Part shown: positions 9,919-17,939 of the stretch, piece by piece
Layout: each line of letters starts with the position of its first letter
How positions within the stretch are numbered: position 1 is the first letter of the stretch
DNA from: Patescibacteria group bacterium
GTDB lineage: Bacteria; Patescibacteriota; Microgenomatia; 2-02-FULL-39-11
NCBI GenBank assembly: GCA_023379265.1
Contig: JAMCUI010000007.1
Span: 146,330-187,178 of the forward strand
Direction: 5' to 3'
DNA length: 40,849 nt
Position numbers and translations under genes: made by a program
The notes under the pieces: generated by a model
What the model saw: only the letters and a program-made list of their open reading frames with translations
What the model was told of the DNA's origin: nothing
The model's database searches: none

Positions 9919-10478
9919 GGATACAATTTTACATGGTCTAAAGTATAAATGGAAGGAAGGGGGTAATTTATACTTTTTTGGGAAATTAGAATTATTGTTT
10001 CGTCAAATAAACAGAAATAAAAGAGGCGGAATAATGATATTTATCAAACCCGAGGTTATCTGAGAATCGTCCCCAAATACATCCAAATACAATGACAATT
10101 GGTACAACACTTCTTGTAAAAGTTATTGGAAGATTTCTTTGAAATTGATTAAGACGAAAAGAACACAGGCAATAATAAGCAGAATTAAAATTATATCCCA
10201 CCAACCGAACATTAACGGCATTAACGCAACCATAAAAGGAGCATAACTGACCTCATTTATTTCAATATTTCTATGTGTACTCATATTAGATAAATTATAA
10301 TATTTTCATAGAAGGTCAGCAAAAACATATAAAAAAGATCGGAATACTCCAAATAATTAGTAGAGTGGTTTATAAAGATGTTCTAACTTCGTTAGCTACG
10401 ATGAGCAACTTATATTTACAACACTTCAGAACTCCTTAAAGTATTTATTATACCTTCAAAAACGGATGATATAATATA

Positions 10479-10883
10479 ATGAAAGAAGTGAAATCTCCAT
10501 CGCAAGAAATAGATGACATTATCAGAAAGTTGGGCGACTGGCGGGGCAAAAAATTGTCACAGCTTCGAGTCATAATAAAGAAAGCTGATCTTGAAGTAAT
10601 AGAAGAAGTGAAATGGAAAAAGCCTTCAAAACCCGAAGGAGTTCCTGTGTGGTACCATGATGGAATTCTCTGTGTTGTAGATAACCTCAAAAATGCAGTG
10701 AGATTGACTTTTCCTAAGGGAGTTCAAATAAAGGATCCAAAGAGACTGTTTAATACCCGTTTGGATAGTAAAACTGTTCGTGCAATAGATTTCTTTGAAG
10801 ACAATGCTATCAATGAGGTAGCGCTAAAAGCACTTATCCAAGAGACAGTGAAGGTGAATATGCAAAAAACGAAAACAAAATGA
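10479..10883 (+). CDS. DUF1801-domain protein (YdhG-like)
   Basis: WRGKKLSQLRVIIKKADLEVIEEVKWKKPS...GVPVWYHDGILCVVDNLKNAVRLTFPKG. Confidence 0.75.
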   Translation: MKEVKSPSQEIDDIIRKLGDWRGKKLSQLRVIIKKADLEVIEEVKWKKPSKPEGVPVWYHDGILCVVDNLKNAVRLTFPKGVQIKDPKRLFNTRLDSKTVRAIDFFEDNAINEVALKALIQETVKVNMQKTKTK

Positions 10884-11251
10884 AACGACCAAAGTTTTTA
10901 ACAATATGGCTAATTTTACTGCTTATATTTTCTGTGGCTATAACAATTGACTCCCTAACATACCTTTCTTTTATACTGCTTACTAAAAACTACATAAGTC
11001 TTGTTGGAATTATTGCTGGCTTCGTGCAAATATGGGCAGTAGTTCAGCTACTTAGATGGAAAAAGATAGGAGTCACACTTTTTATATCCTCAGCGATTGC
11101 AGTATTTATGATAACAGCTATCAATGAATTTAACATTGTGTCCAAGGTAAACCAAATAATCGTAAGTTTGTTAGCAGTTTTAGTAGTTAACATTGTTATA
11201 CTCGGGATTTTGTATTTGGCGATAAGGCCAGTCTGGAAAAATTTCAAGTAG
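10880..11251 (+). CDS. Small multi-pass membrane protein, hypothetical
   Basis: Four hydrophobic segments; ATGA overlap with the upstream CDS. Confidence 0.6.
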   Translation: MKRPKFLTIWLILLLIFSVAITIDSLTYLSFILLTKNYISLVGIIAGFVQIWAVVQLLRWKKIGVTLFISSAIAVFMITAINEFNIVSKVNQIIVSLLAVLVVNIVILGILYLAIRPVWKNFK

Positions 11252-11274
11252 GAAGCGATTGTAATTTTTTTATT

Positions 11275-11410
11275 TCTTCCATCTTTGCCTTAATTCCCCA
11301 ATATTCCTTACATCCTGAAATGCCTGAATAATTGAGCTAAAATCTATCCGTATAGTAATTTGAGGGCTCGGGAGACATCAAATTGGGAGTATTACAACGC
11401 TCCCTTTTTT
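11275..11410 (+). repeat. Copy 1 of an about 135-bp imperfect intergenic direct repeat ending in a terminator-like hairpin
   Basis: Aligns nearly without gaps to 12654-12787 (CTTCCATCTTTGCCTTA..., CATCAAATTG, hairpin + CCCTTTTT). Confidence 0.8.
11385..11410 (+). terminator. Rho-independent terminator-like hairpin
   Basis: GGGAGTATTACAACGCTCCC followed by TTTTTT. Confidence 0.65.
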
Positions 11411-11428
11411 GTTGTATAATAGATTTAT

Positions 11429-11950
11429 ATGCAAAGTAATCCGTCAATCCATTTTATGATTACTGGCGGCACTATTGATTCCTATTATGACGGGACAAAA
11501 GATACGGCAGTTCCAAATGATAACTCAATTATCCCCCGATATATTAAAAGCCTGAAATTGTATAACCAGACTGAATTTACAGTTATCTGTATGAAAGATA
11601 GCAGAGCTATTAATAAGGATGATTTGCATAAATTAATAAGAGAAATTGAAAAAAGCAGACATAAACATATTATCATCACCCATGGAACATATACCATGCC
11701 AGATACCGCCCGTTTTCTTGAAGCAAACCTCAAGAGGAAAGATCAAACCATAATACTTATCGCAGCCATGCTTCCCATGACTGAATTTACAATGTCTGAC
11801 GGGCCGTTTAATCTGGGTTTCGCCATTGCAAAAGCGCAGGAATTACCACATGGTATTTATGTCTGTATGAATGGTAAGTCATTTTCGGCAGATGAAGTAG
11901 TCAAAGTAATAAGTGAAGGAAGGTTTGCATCGGTATTTGGAGAGAAGTAG
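11429..11950 (+). CDS. Single-domain asparaginase-like protein (N-terminal domain only)
   Basis: FMITGGTIDSYYDG and HGTYTMPDTA correspond to the two catalytic Thr motifs of L-asparaginase; about 170 aa versus about 330 aa in full enzymes. Confidence 0.75.
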   Translation: MQSNPSIHFMITGGTIDSYYDGTKDTAVPNDNSIIPRYIKSLKLYNQTEFTVICMKDSRAINKDDLHKLIREIEKSRHKHIIITHGTYTMPDTARFLEANLKRKDQTIILIAAMLPMTEFTMSDGPFNLGFAIAKAQELPHGIYVCMNGKSFSADEVVKVISEGRFASVFGEK

Positions 11951-12171
11951 TAGTTCCCCGCATAGTCCACTAGGGAAACAAACTCATTTTTGGTACCCTG
12001 AAAAGTTCTTATTATAACTTCATGCTATAATTTTTATGTCCTACTTAATTATTTTTTGGAGTACCTATAACGGAATTGACGAAGGATTTAGTGGAACGAT
12101 ATACTAGAAAATTTCTTATGTAAGTTTGCTTATACTTTTAGCTTCAACAGTTATCTTATTCTTAGAAAATA

Positions 12172-12672
12172 ATGACTATGAAAGCAGCAAAAAATGTTTA
12201 TGATTATATAGACAGTGCTCCAAAAGAAATACAGGCGAAGTTGAAGGAACTCCGTAAAATAATTAAAGAAGTTGTTCCAGATGCAAAGGAGAGTATAAGT
12301 TATGGTATGGCTTTTTATGCCTATAAAGGACGATTAGTATATTTCGGACTTCAAAAAAAACATATCGGACTTTATATTCCTCCACCTATTATAGAAAACC
12401 ACAAATATGATTTAAGAGATTATAAAACTACTAAATCTGCTATTCATCTATCTCTAAGTCAAAAACTTCCAGTAGCTTTAATAAAAAAACTGATTAAAGC
12501 TAGAGTAAAACATAACGAAGCTAATAAACTCAAAACTAGTGATAAAAAAATACATACCTGCAGCAGAGGACATAAATATCAGAGTAGCGGTCCTTGTCCT
12601 ATTTGTTGGCCGGGAAATACAAAGAAAAAAAGATCTCTGCAACTTCTTGATCTCCTTCCATCTTTGCCTTAG
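12172..12672 (+). CDS. DUF1801 family protein with C-terminal zinc-ribbon
   Basis: IDSAPKEIQAKLKELRKIIKEVVPDAKESISYGMAFYAYKGRLVYF...HIGLYIPP; CSRGHKYQSSGPCPICWPG. Confidence 0.8.
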   Translation: MTMKAAKNVYDYIDSAPKEIQAKLKELRKIIKEVVPDAKESISYGMAFYAYKGRLVYFGLQKKHIGLYIPPPIIENHKYDLRDYKTTKSAIHLSLSQKLPVALIKKLIKARVKHNEANKLKTSDKKIHTCSRGHKYQSSGPCPICWPGNTKKKRSLQLLDLLPSLP

Positions 12673-12787
12673 CTTCCCAATATACCTTATATCCTGAAAA
12701 GCCTGAATGATTAGAGTGAAATCTACCTGAATACTAATTCTAGGCCCGGGAGCCATCAAATTGAGAGCATTGCAATGCTCCCTTTTT
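12654..12787 (+). repeat. Copy 2 of the about 135-bp imperfect intergenic direct repeat
   Basis: See copy 1 at 11275-11410. Confidence 0.8.
12763..12787 (+). terminator. Rho-independent terminator-like hairpin
   Basis: GAGAGCATTGCAATGCTCCC followed by TTTTT; core GAGCATTGCAATGCTC is a perfect palindrome. Confidence 0.7.
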
Positions 12788-12820
12788 GGTGACCTTGATT
12801 GTAAGTTAGAACTTAATTTA

Positions 12821-12849
12821 TTGACAATAGATTCCCTTTCAGATAATAT
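12821..12849 (+). promoter_or_regulatory. Sigma-70 promoter of the arsR operon
   Basis: TTGACA (12821-12826), 17-bp spacer, TAATAT (12844-12849). Confidence 0.8.
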
Positions 12850-12867
12850 ATGAACATGGGTTCATAT
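12848..12867 (+). promoter_or_regulatory. ArsR/SmtB-type operator
   Basis: Perfect inverted repeat ATATGAAC-ATGG-GTTCATAT overlapping the -10 box and start codon of the ArsR-family gene. Confidence 0.75.
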
Positions 12868-13164
12868 TCATGCTGCACTCCCAGCAAAAAAGAAGGAAAA
12901 AATGTGTCCCAATTATCTTCATTGTTAAAGTTGTTAGCGGAAGAAAACAGGTTAAAACTTCTTTGTATATTATGCCAAGGTAGACATTGTGTTTGTGAGC
13001 TAGAATCGCATGGCAACATGTCTCAAAGCCTAATATCCCATCATTTGAAGGATCTCAAGGAAGCAGGATTAGTACTTACTGAAAAAAAGGGTCAATGGGT
13101 ATATTACTCATTGACTGATTTAGGAAAAAGAGCAACGGATTTACTATTTCAAATTAATAAATAA
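12856..13164 (+). CDS. ArsR/SmtB family transcriptional regulator
   Basis: Winged helix: LLKLLAEENRLKLLCILCQGRHCVCELESHGNMSQSLISHHLKDLKEAGLV. Start moved from ATG 12850 to ATG 12856 given the promoter position. Confidence 0.88.
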   Translation: MGSYSCCTPSKKEGKNVSQLSSLLKLLAEENRLKLLCILCQGRHCVCELESHGNMSQSLISHHLKDLKEAGLVLTEKKGQWVYYSLTDLGKRATDLLFQINK

Positions 13165-13183
13165 TTATTGAAAGGAGAAAGTC

Positions 13184-13477
13184 ATAAAAATACAAGTTTT
13201 CGGTTCCGGTTGTGCAAGTTGCAAAAAACTGCATGAGTTAACTCAAAAAGCAGTATCAGAATTGGGCATTAATGCAAATGTGGAATATATTACGGATGTT
13301 GCCAAAATGATGGAAATGGGATTTATGACAAGCCCAGTTCTTGCTATAGACGGGAAAGCAGCTATTACTGGTTTTGTTCCAGGTATGGATAAAATCAAGA
13401 ATGCCATTCAGAGAAATTGTTCACCAAAGAGTGAATGCTGCAGGAATGGAAAATGCTCATGTGGGAGTAAATCCTAA
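13184..13477 (+). CDS. Small thioredoxin-like (redox-active disulfide) protein, apparent ATA start
   Basis: In-frame extension upstream of the ORF-track start (TTG 13262): IKIQVFGSGCASCKKLHELTQKAVSELGINANVEYI...TSPVLAIDGK; AGGAG 6 nt upstream of ATA at 13184. Confidence 0.8.
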   Translation: MKIQVFGSGCASCKKLHELTQKAVSELGINANVEYITDVAKMMEMGFMTSPVLAIDGKAAITGFVPGMDKIKNAIQRNCSPKSECCRNGKCSCGSKS

Positions 13478-14442
13478 TGGATATTTTCTATCCTGTTCAG
13501 ATTTTTGCTAACGCCATTACCTATTCCTTTTTACCCTTACGAAGGAAAACTATATTAGGAGATAGTGTAAATTTCTTTATTTACGACAGTGTTAAGATAC
13601 TTATCCTCCTGTTTGTGGTTATATTTGTGGTTTCTCTTATCCGCTCCTATCTACCGCCTGAAAAGATAAAGAAGCTTTTAACAAACAGGTTTGAATTTAT
13701 CGGTAATATTCTGGCTGCCCTTATTGGTATCATTACTCCCTTTTGCACTTGCTCTGCAGTGCCTCTTTTTATTGGTTTAGTAGAAAGCGGCGTGCCGCTG
13801 GGGGTAACATTCTCTTACCTTATATCAGCCCCGATGGTCAATGAGGTAGCAGCAATATTACTTTTAGGACTATTCGGTCCGGCAATTGCAGCTTTGTATA
13901 TCATATCAGGGGTTACTATTGCGGTAATCATAGGTTTCATAATGGGAAAGATGAGACTGGAATCTCTGGTGGAAGATTATGTTTGGAAGATAAAAATAGG
14001 TAAAACCATAATCGATACCAAAATCTCTTTCAATGATAGATTTTTGCAAGCTTATTCATACACAATTTCCTTAATCAAAAAAGTCTATCCTTATGTTTTA
14101 ATCGGTGTTGGCGCCGGAGCATTAATTCATGGTTATGCTCCAGAAAATTTACTTACCCAAATTGCAGGTAAAAATAATCCTCTTGCAGTTCCTTTCGCAG
14201 TTTTAATCGGTGTGCCTCTTTATTCCAATGCTGCTGGTACAATTCCCATTGTTAAGTCATTGATAGAAAAAGGTCTACCTGTAGGTACTTCTCTTGCCTT
14301 TATGATGGCAGTTACAGCCCTGTCTTTTCCTGAAATGATTATTCTCCGCAAGGTGTTGAAACGGAAATTACTGGCAATATATTTCGGCATATTGACTATT
14401 GGTATAATATTCACCGGATATTTGTTTAACGCTGTATTATAA
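13477..14442 (+). CDS. COG0701 permease (ArsP/DUF318 family)
   Basis: IITPFCTCSAVPLFIGLVESGVPLGVTFSYLISAPMVNEVA; multiple TM; in operon with ArsR and thioredoxin-like genes. Confidence 0.88.
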   Translation: MDIFYPVQIFANAITYSFLPLRRKTILGDSVNFFIYDSVKILILLFVVIFVVSLIRSYLPPEKIKKLLTNRFEFIGNILAALIGIITPFCTCSAVPLFIGLVESGVPLGVTFSYLISAPMVNEVAAILLLGLFGPAIAALYIISGVTIAVIIGFIMGKMRLESLVEDYVWKIKIGKTIIDTKISFNDRFLQAYSYTISLIKKVYPYVLIGVGAGALIHGYAPENLLTQIAGKNNPLAVPFAVLIGVPLYSNAAGTIPIVKSLIEKGLPVGTSLAFMMAVTALSFPEMIILRKVLKRKLLAIYFGILTIGIIFTGYLFNAVL

Positions 14443-14654
14443 AACCGTATTGATAATATAAGAAGTCGGGATGAAATTGATGAAGAATTAGCAGGATGGG
14501 TAGGTGAGGCATACAGTCTCAAAGAGAATAAATAGGTTCTGACTTCGTCTTTCAAATAGAGTAAAATTAGAGAGATAAATATCGTATTATCAATTTGACT
14601 TAGGTCCAGTTTCCATTTTATATTATATTAATAAATAATTCTCTTTTCCCATTT

Positions 14655-14882
14655 ATGACCAATTTTTCACACGCATTTTCCGCCAATAACCAGGAAGACT
14701 TTGAATTTGAGCTTATTCCTCTCATTATCTCTTTGTTAGACAGCCAAAAAATATCCTACCCACAGTCTCAATATATAATAGATAATTATATTGATTTTGC
14801 CAAAAATAATCAGTTTGACAAATCCAAGTACCAGATAAAGGTAAATAGTTTAATAGAAAGCCAGGCAGCAGGATTAGATTAG
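14655..14882 (+). CDS. Hypothetical protein
   Basis: Open frame only. Confidence 0.4.
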   Translation: MTNFSHAFSANNQEDFEFELIPLIISLLDSQKISYPQSQYIIDNYIDFAKNNQFDKSKYQIKVNSLIESQAAGLD

Positions 14883-14901
14883 TAATTATGTCTAGAAATA
14901 T

Positions 14902-15261
14902 ATGAATGATAGAGTGTCTGAAGTGGATAAAATGGCTGAAAGAATGGGAACAGATTTCAAATCGCGGGCTACCGTTGCCTTGACAAGAGCTGTCTACACG
15001 TTTGTCGGCTGGTTGGATACTGATCCATTCTTTAGTCCACAATTGACCCGTGACCGGGATAGTAAGGGACGCGCGACGGCTTTTGATGATATGGATAAGG
15101 CCAGGCTAGATAGTGCCCAGGCGCGGCAACGGGATAGACTACCCAAACAGACAGCTATTTTTAATGCAGTTACCGCAATGAGAGATGGTGCGCCGCCCCG
15201 AACAGTACTTGAATTTATGGGGGGGCACAGAAGGCTTAGAACTCCGGCTCCCGCAGCATAA
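14902..15261 (+). CDS. Hypothetical protein
   Basis: Open frame with plausible amphipathic composition. Confidence 0.45.
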   Translation: MNDRVSEVDKMAERMGTDFKSRATVALTRAVYTFVGWLDTDPFFSPQLTRDRDSKGRATAFDDMDKARLDSAQARQRDRLPKQTAIFNAVTAMRDGAPPRTVLEFMGGHRRLRTPAPAA

Positions 15262-15273
15262 GAATTAATTCAT

Positions 15274-15308
15274 CTACAGATAAAAGATTGTCTGTAGGAA
15301 ATCTTTTA
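15274..15308 (+). promoter_or_regulatory. Interleaved inverted repeats (possible bistable RNA element)
   Basis: CTACAGA(15274-15280)/TCTGTAG(15291-15297) interleaved with TAAAAGATT(15281-15289)/AATCTTTTA(15300-15308). Confidence 0.55.
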
Positions 15309-15320
15309 TAACGGGCACTA

Positions 15321-15506
15321 ATGAATCATAAAAATAAAGAATCATACATCGGTGCAGACGACCCACTCTTACCCCAAGTCTTTGACTATCTCAACAAATT
15401 TGATTTCCCGGTTGCATACTTAATTCAAAGAAAATTCAAAATCGGGTTTTCCAGGGCCGAGAAAATTTTGAGGCAGATTGAAGCGAGAAGAACAATCACT
15501 AAGTAA
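15321..15506 (+). CDS. Stand-alone FtsK-gamma-like winged-helix protein
   Basis: DDPLLPQVFDYLNKFDFPVAYLIQRKFKIGFSRAEKILRQIEARRTI resembles the FtsK gamma pattern (DPL..a......s...lQR.frIGynRAariieqmE). Confidence 0.7.
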   Translation: MNHKNKESYIGADDPLLPQVFDYLNKFDFPVAYLIQRKFKIGFSRAEKILRQIEARRTITK

Positions 15507-15549
15507 AAAGTCTCCCATTGGAAGTATTTTTACTAGATATTTTTTCGAT

Positions 15550-17748
15550 TTAATTCAACGGAGTGATATTGCCTCTGACTACAAATCGTTTCGGGACTAA
15601 AAGTCTAGTCTGATAGGGGTTTAAGTCTATCCCAATTCTACCGTTTGTATCGCTTCTAAACTCATCACTGCTGTACAAATCATACCAGAGTGAATTTTTG
15701 GGATACCGACTCTTGATGAAAAGTTGTCTGTTTTGCCCTATTTCAGACGTATTTATTAATACTAAAAATTCTTCCTCCAATCCCGGATGCCTTCTCATAT
15801 AACTCAACACGGTATCGTCTCTACAAGTAATGTCGATAATTCCACGCGTGAGGACGGGATGATTTCTTCTTAGGAAAGTTAAGTAAGTAAAAAATCTGGT
15901 AAAACCTTTATCAAGTGATGTAAACAACATGTCTTTTCTCACTTCAGAATCTGAAAAAGGTGTAACAGTTCCCTCCAGGGCGTTCTCGGAACCGTAATAG
16001 ACTACAGGTAGAGGTAAGGCGGTAAAAAGGAGGGTAAACGCCATTCCGTTTTTCCATAAATTATTGCCTAGTATGTTTCTTATTCTGGTGGTATCTTGGT
16101 TATCAAGGAATAAATATCTTAGAGAAGGTTCATAGAACAATTCTGATCCTAGGGAGTTTGCGACGTCTTTCATATTTCCACCGTTTAGGGCTTTAATTAG
16201 TTTATAATATAAGGGATAGTCAAGGACGCCCATTGGTCCGAATTCCTGATAAGCAGCCAATCTTTTTTCATCATGAGTAGCAAATTCCCCGATTAACTGA
16301 ATATTCCTATCGAAATCATCGGCTAATTTAGTCATCAGTTTCTGTAAAAAAAGAGGATTTATGTGCAAAGCAGCATCGATGCGGAAACCGTCAATACCTG
16401 TTTTTCTTACCCAATCAGAAACAGTTCCGATCAGATAATCAGCAACTTCTTTTTTGGCATGATTGAAAGAAGGCAAACCAAAAAGGGGTCTTGTGACAAG
16501 TTCATATGGACCGATATCTACAGTGGAATGGAGAGGTTCACCTTTTTTGAACCAGTCAGGTCTTTCCTCTTCCCAGCGATGTCCATATCCCAAACCATTT
16601 ATCGGAAAATCTAAAATGATTCGCATCCCTCTTGCATGTACTTGTCTTACCAGTTCTCTAAATTGCTCCATTGTGCCGAAACGTGGGTCTACTTCTTGGT
16701 GATTCTTCACCCAATATCCATGATAAGAATAAATAGTTTTTCCATCAGGGAAAGTAAATTTTTCAATATTCTCCATCGGTGGACTTAAACACAAAGTTGT
16801 GATTCCTAAACTTTTGATATAGTCCAACTTCTCCTTAATTCCCAAAAAATTGCCACCATGGAAAGTATACGGATTACTTAAAGAAAAAAGGGTTCCATCT
16901 TCTCTTTCAGTATCCCGATGGAAGCGGTCAATCATTACATAATATATTATTTCTGGATACTGTCCTTCATCCACTATAATTTCCTTGCCGTCAGGAGAAA
17001 GTATTTTTCTACTTTTTGTATCGTAAAAATTCAAAAGATGCGCATTGAATGGTTGACCAACTTCGCGTGCCTTTATAAATGATTCCGCATCCGCTTTTTT
17101 CTTCTTTCGTGTATCCAATGTATCAGTCAGAAATTCACCTTCAGGGTATGAGGTGTACAATTGCAGTGTTAAAGGATTTGAGTCTTTCCAGCCTGTACTT
17201 CTGAGTAAACTTTTATTTAGAAGAAACAGAATTTGGCCTGATTCGGGGAATACATATGCTTTATTATCCCGCTTTGCACGTGCCGCCTGACAGGTAGTAC
17301 GACAATCGACTATACCATTAACCATTTTCAGACATATTGACCACGCTTTTGTGTTTATAAGCGGTTTATTTGGGATAAAATTTTTGGAACTGTTTTGATT
17401 ATTAAATCCCAACAAAACTCCCAGTTCACATCTATCAAATCTTCCCTTGTCCAAATAGGATAAACCGACCATAATCGCCAGGGGTTCATCCTTACTTCCG
17501 ATATCTATACTACAATCAACGATATCCCGGGCGGTATCGGAACCATCAAAAAGTCTGAATTGATCCCCAAATCCCGTACTGGCTTTTTTGTTTTCCAATA
17601 CAAGCATTCTCCGGAGTAGCGTTTTTTCCATTCTTCCTAATTTATAGGGATATAAGTCAACGAGTTGGGTGGGTATGGAAAACAAATTCTCATGGTCAGG
17701 TATCATATGAGGCTGGTTTCCGTCTCTCATTTCAAGGCTAATTGGCAT
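15550..17748 (-). CDS. GH13 (alpha-amylase/neopullulanase-like) family protein with N-terminal extension
   Basis: YYVMIDRFHRD, LDYIKSLGITTLCLSPP, GIDGFRIDAALH, LIGEFATHDE, FLDNQDTTRI, LLFTALPLPVVYYGSE. Confidence 0.88.
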   Translation of the reverse strand: MPISLEMRDGNQPHMIPDHENLFSIPTQLVDLYPYKLGRMEKTLLRRMLVLENKKASTGFGDQFRLFDGSDTARDIVDCSIDIGSKDEPLAIMVGLSYLDKGRFDRCELGVLLGFNNQNSSKNFIPNKPLINTKAWSICLKMVNGIVDCRTTCQAARAKRDNKAYVFPESGQILFLLNKSLLRSTGWKDSNPLTLQLYTSYPEGEFLTDTLDTRKKKKADAESFIKAREVGQPFNAHLLNFYDTKSRKILSPDGKEIIVDEGQYPEIIYYVMIDRFHRDTEREDGTLFSLSNPYTFHGGNFLGIKEKLDYIKSLGITTLCLSPPMENIEKFTFPDGKTIYSYHGYWVKNHQEVDPRFGTMEQFRELVRQVHARGMRIILDFPINGLGYGHRWEEERPDWFKKGEPLHSTVDIGPYELVTRPLFGLPSFNHAKKEVADYLIGTVSDWVRKTGIDGFRIDAALHINPLFLQKLMTKLADDFDRNIQLIGEFATHDEKRLAAYQEFGPMGVLDYPLYYKLIKALNGGNMKDVANSLGSELFYEPSLRYLFLDNQDTTRIRNILGNNLWKNGMAFTLLFTALPLPVVYYGSENALEGTVTPFSDSEVRKDMLFTSLDKGFTRFFTYLTFLRRNHPVLTRGIIDITCRDDTVLSYMRRHPGLEEEFLVLINTSEIGQNRQLFIKSRYPKNSLWYDLYSSDEFRSDTNGRIGIDLNPYQTRLLVPKRFVVRGNITPLN

Positions 17749-17939
17749 ATTAGGGTGGAATTATAACAAACTATAGGTTTTTTACAAACTTCAATTGATC
17801 TTTCCTTTCTCATGAAAGTGGGAATCAAATAAGTGGACTACGGTAAGGAGGTATGACGCAATAAGGTAATCTTCAACAAAAGGGATTTGGTTAACAGTCT
17901 CAAAGTGTCCAGTAAGGGTGTGGAATTGTTAAGAGAGAA

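Noticed and set aside
9992-10204. 70-aa minus-strand ORF
   Set aside because: No recognisable motif, odd composition, AT-rich intergenic region; not supported as a gene.
12478-12759. 93-aa minus-strand ORF across the second repeat copy
   Set aside because: Antisense to the well-supported DUF1801/zinc-ribbon CDS; its similarity to copy 1 is reported only as part of the repeat finding.
15274-15308. H-type pseudoknot riboswitch
   Set aside because: Connecting loops of 0-2 nt across 7-9-bp stems are sterically unlikely; alternative hairpins favoured instead.
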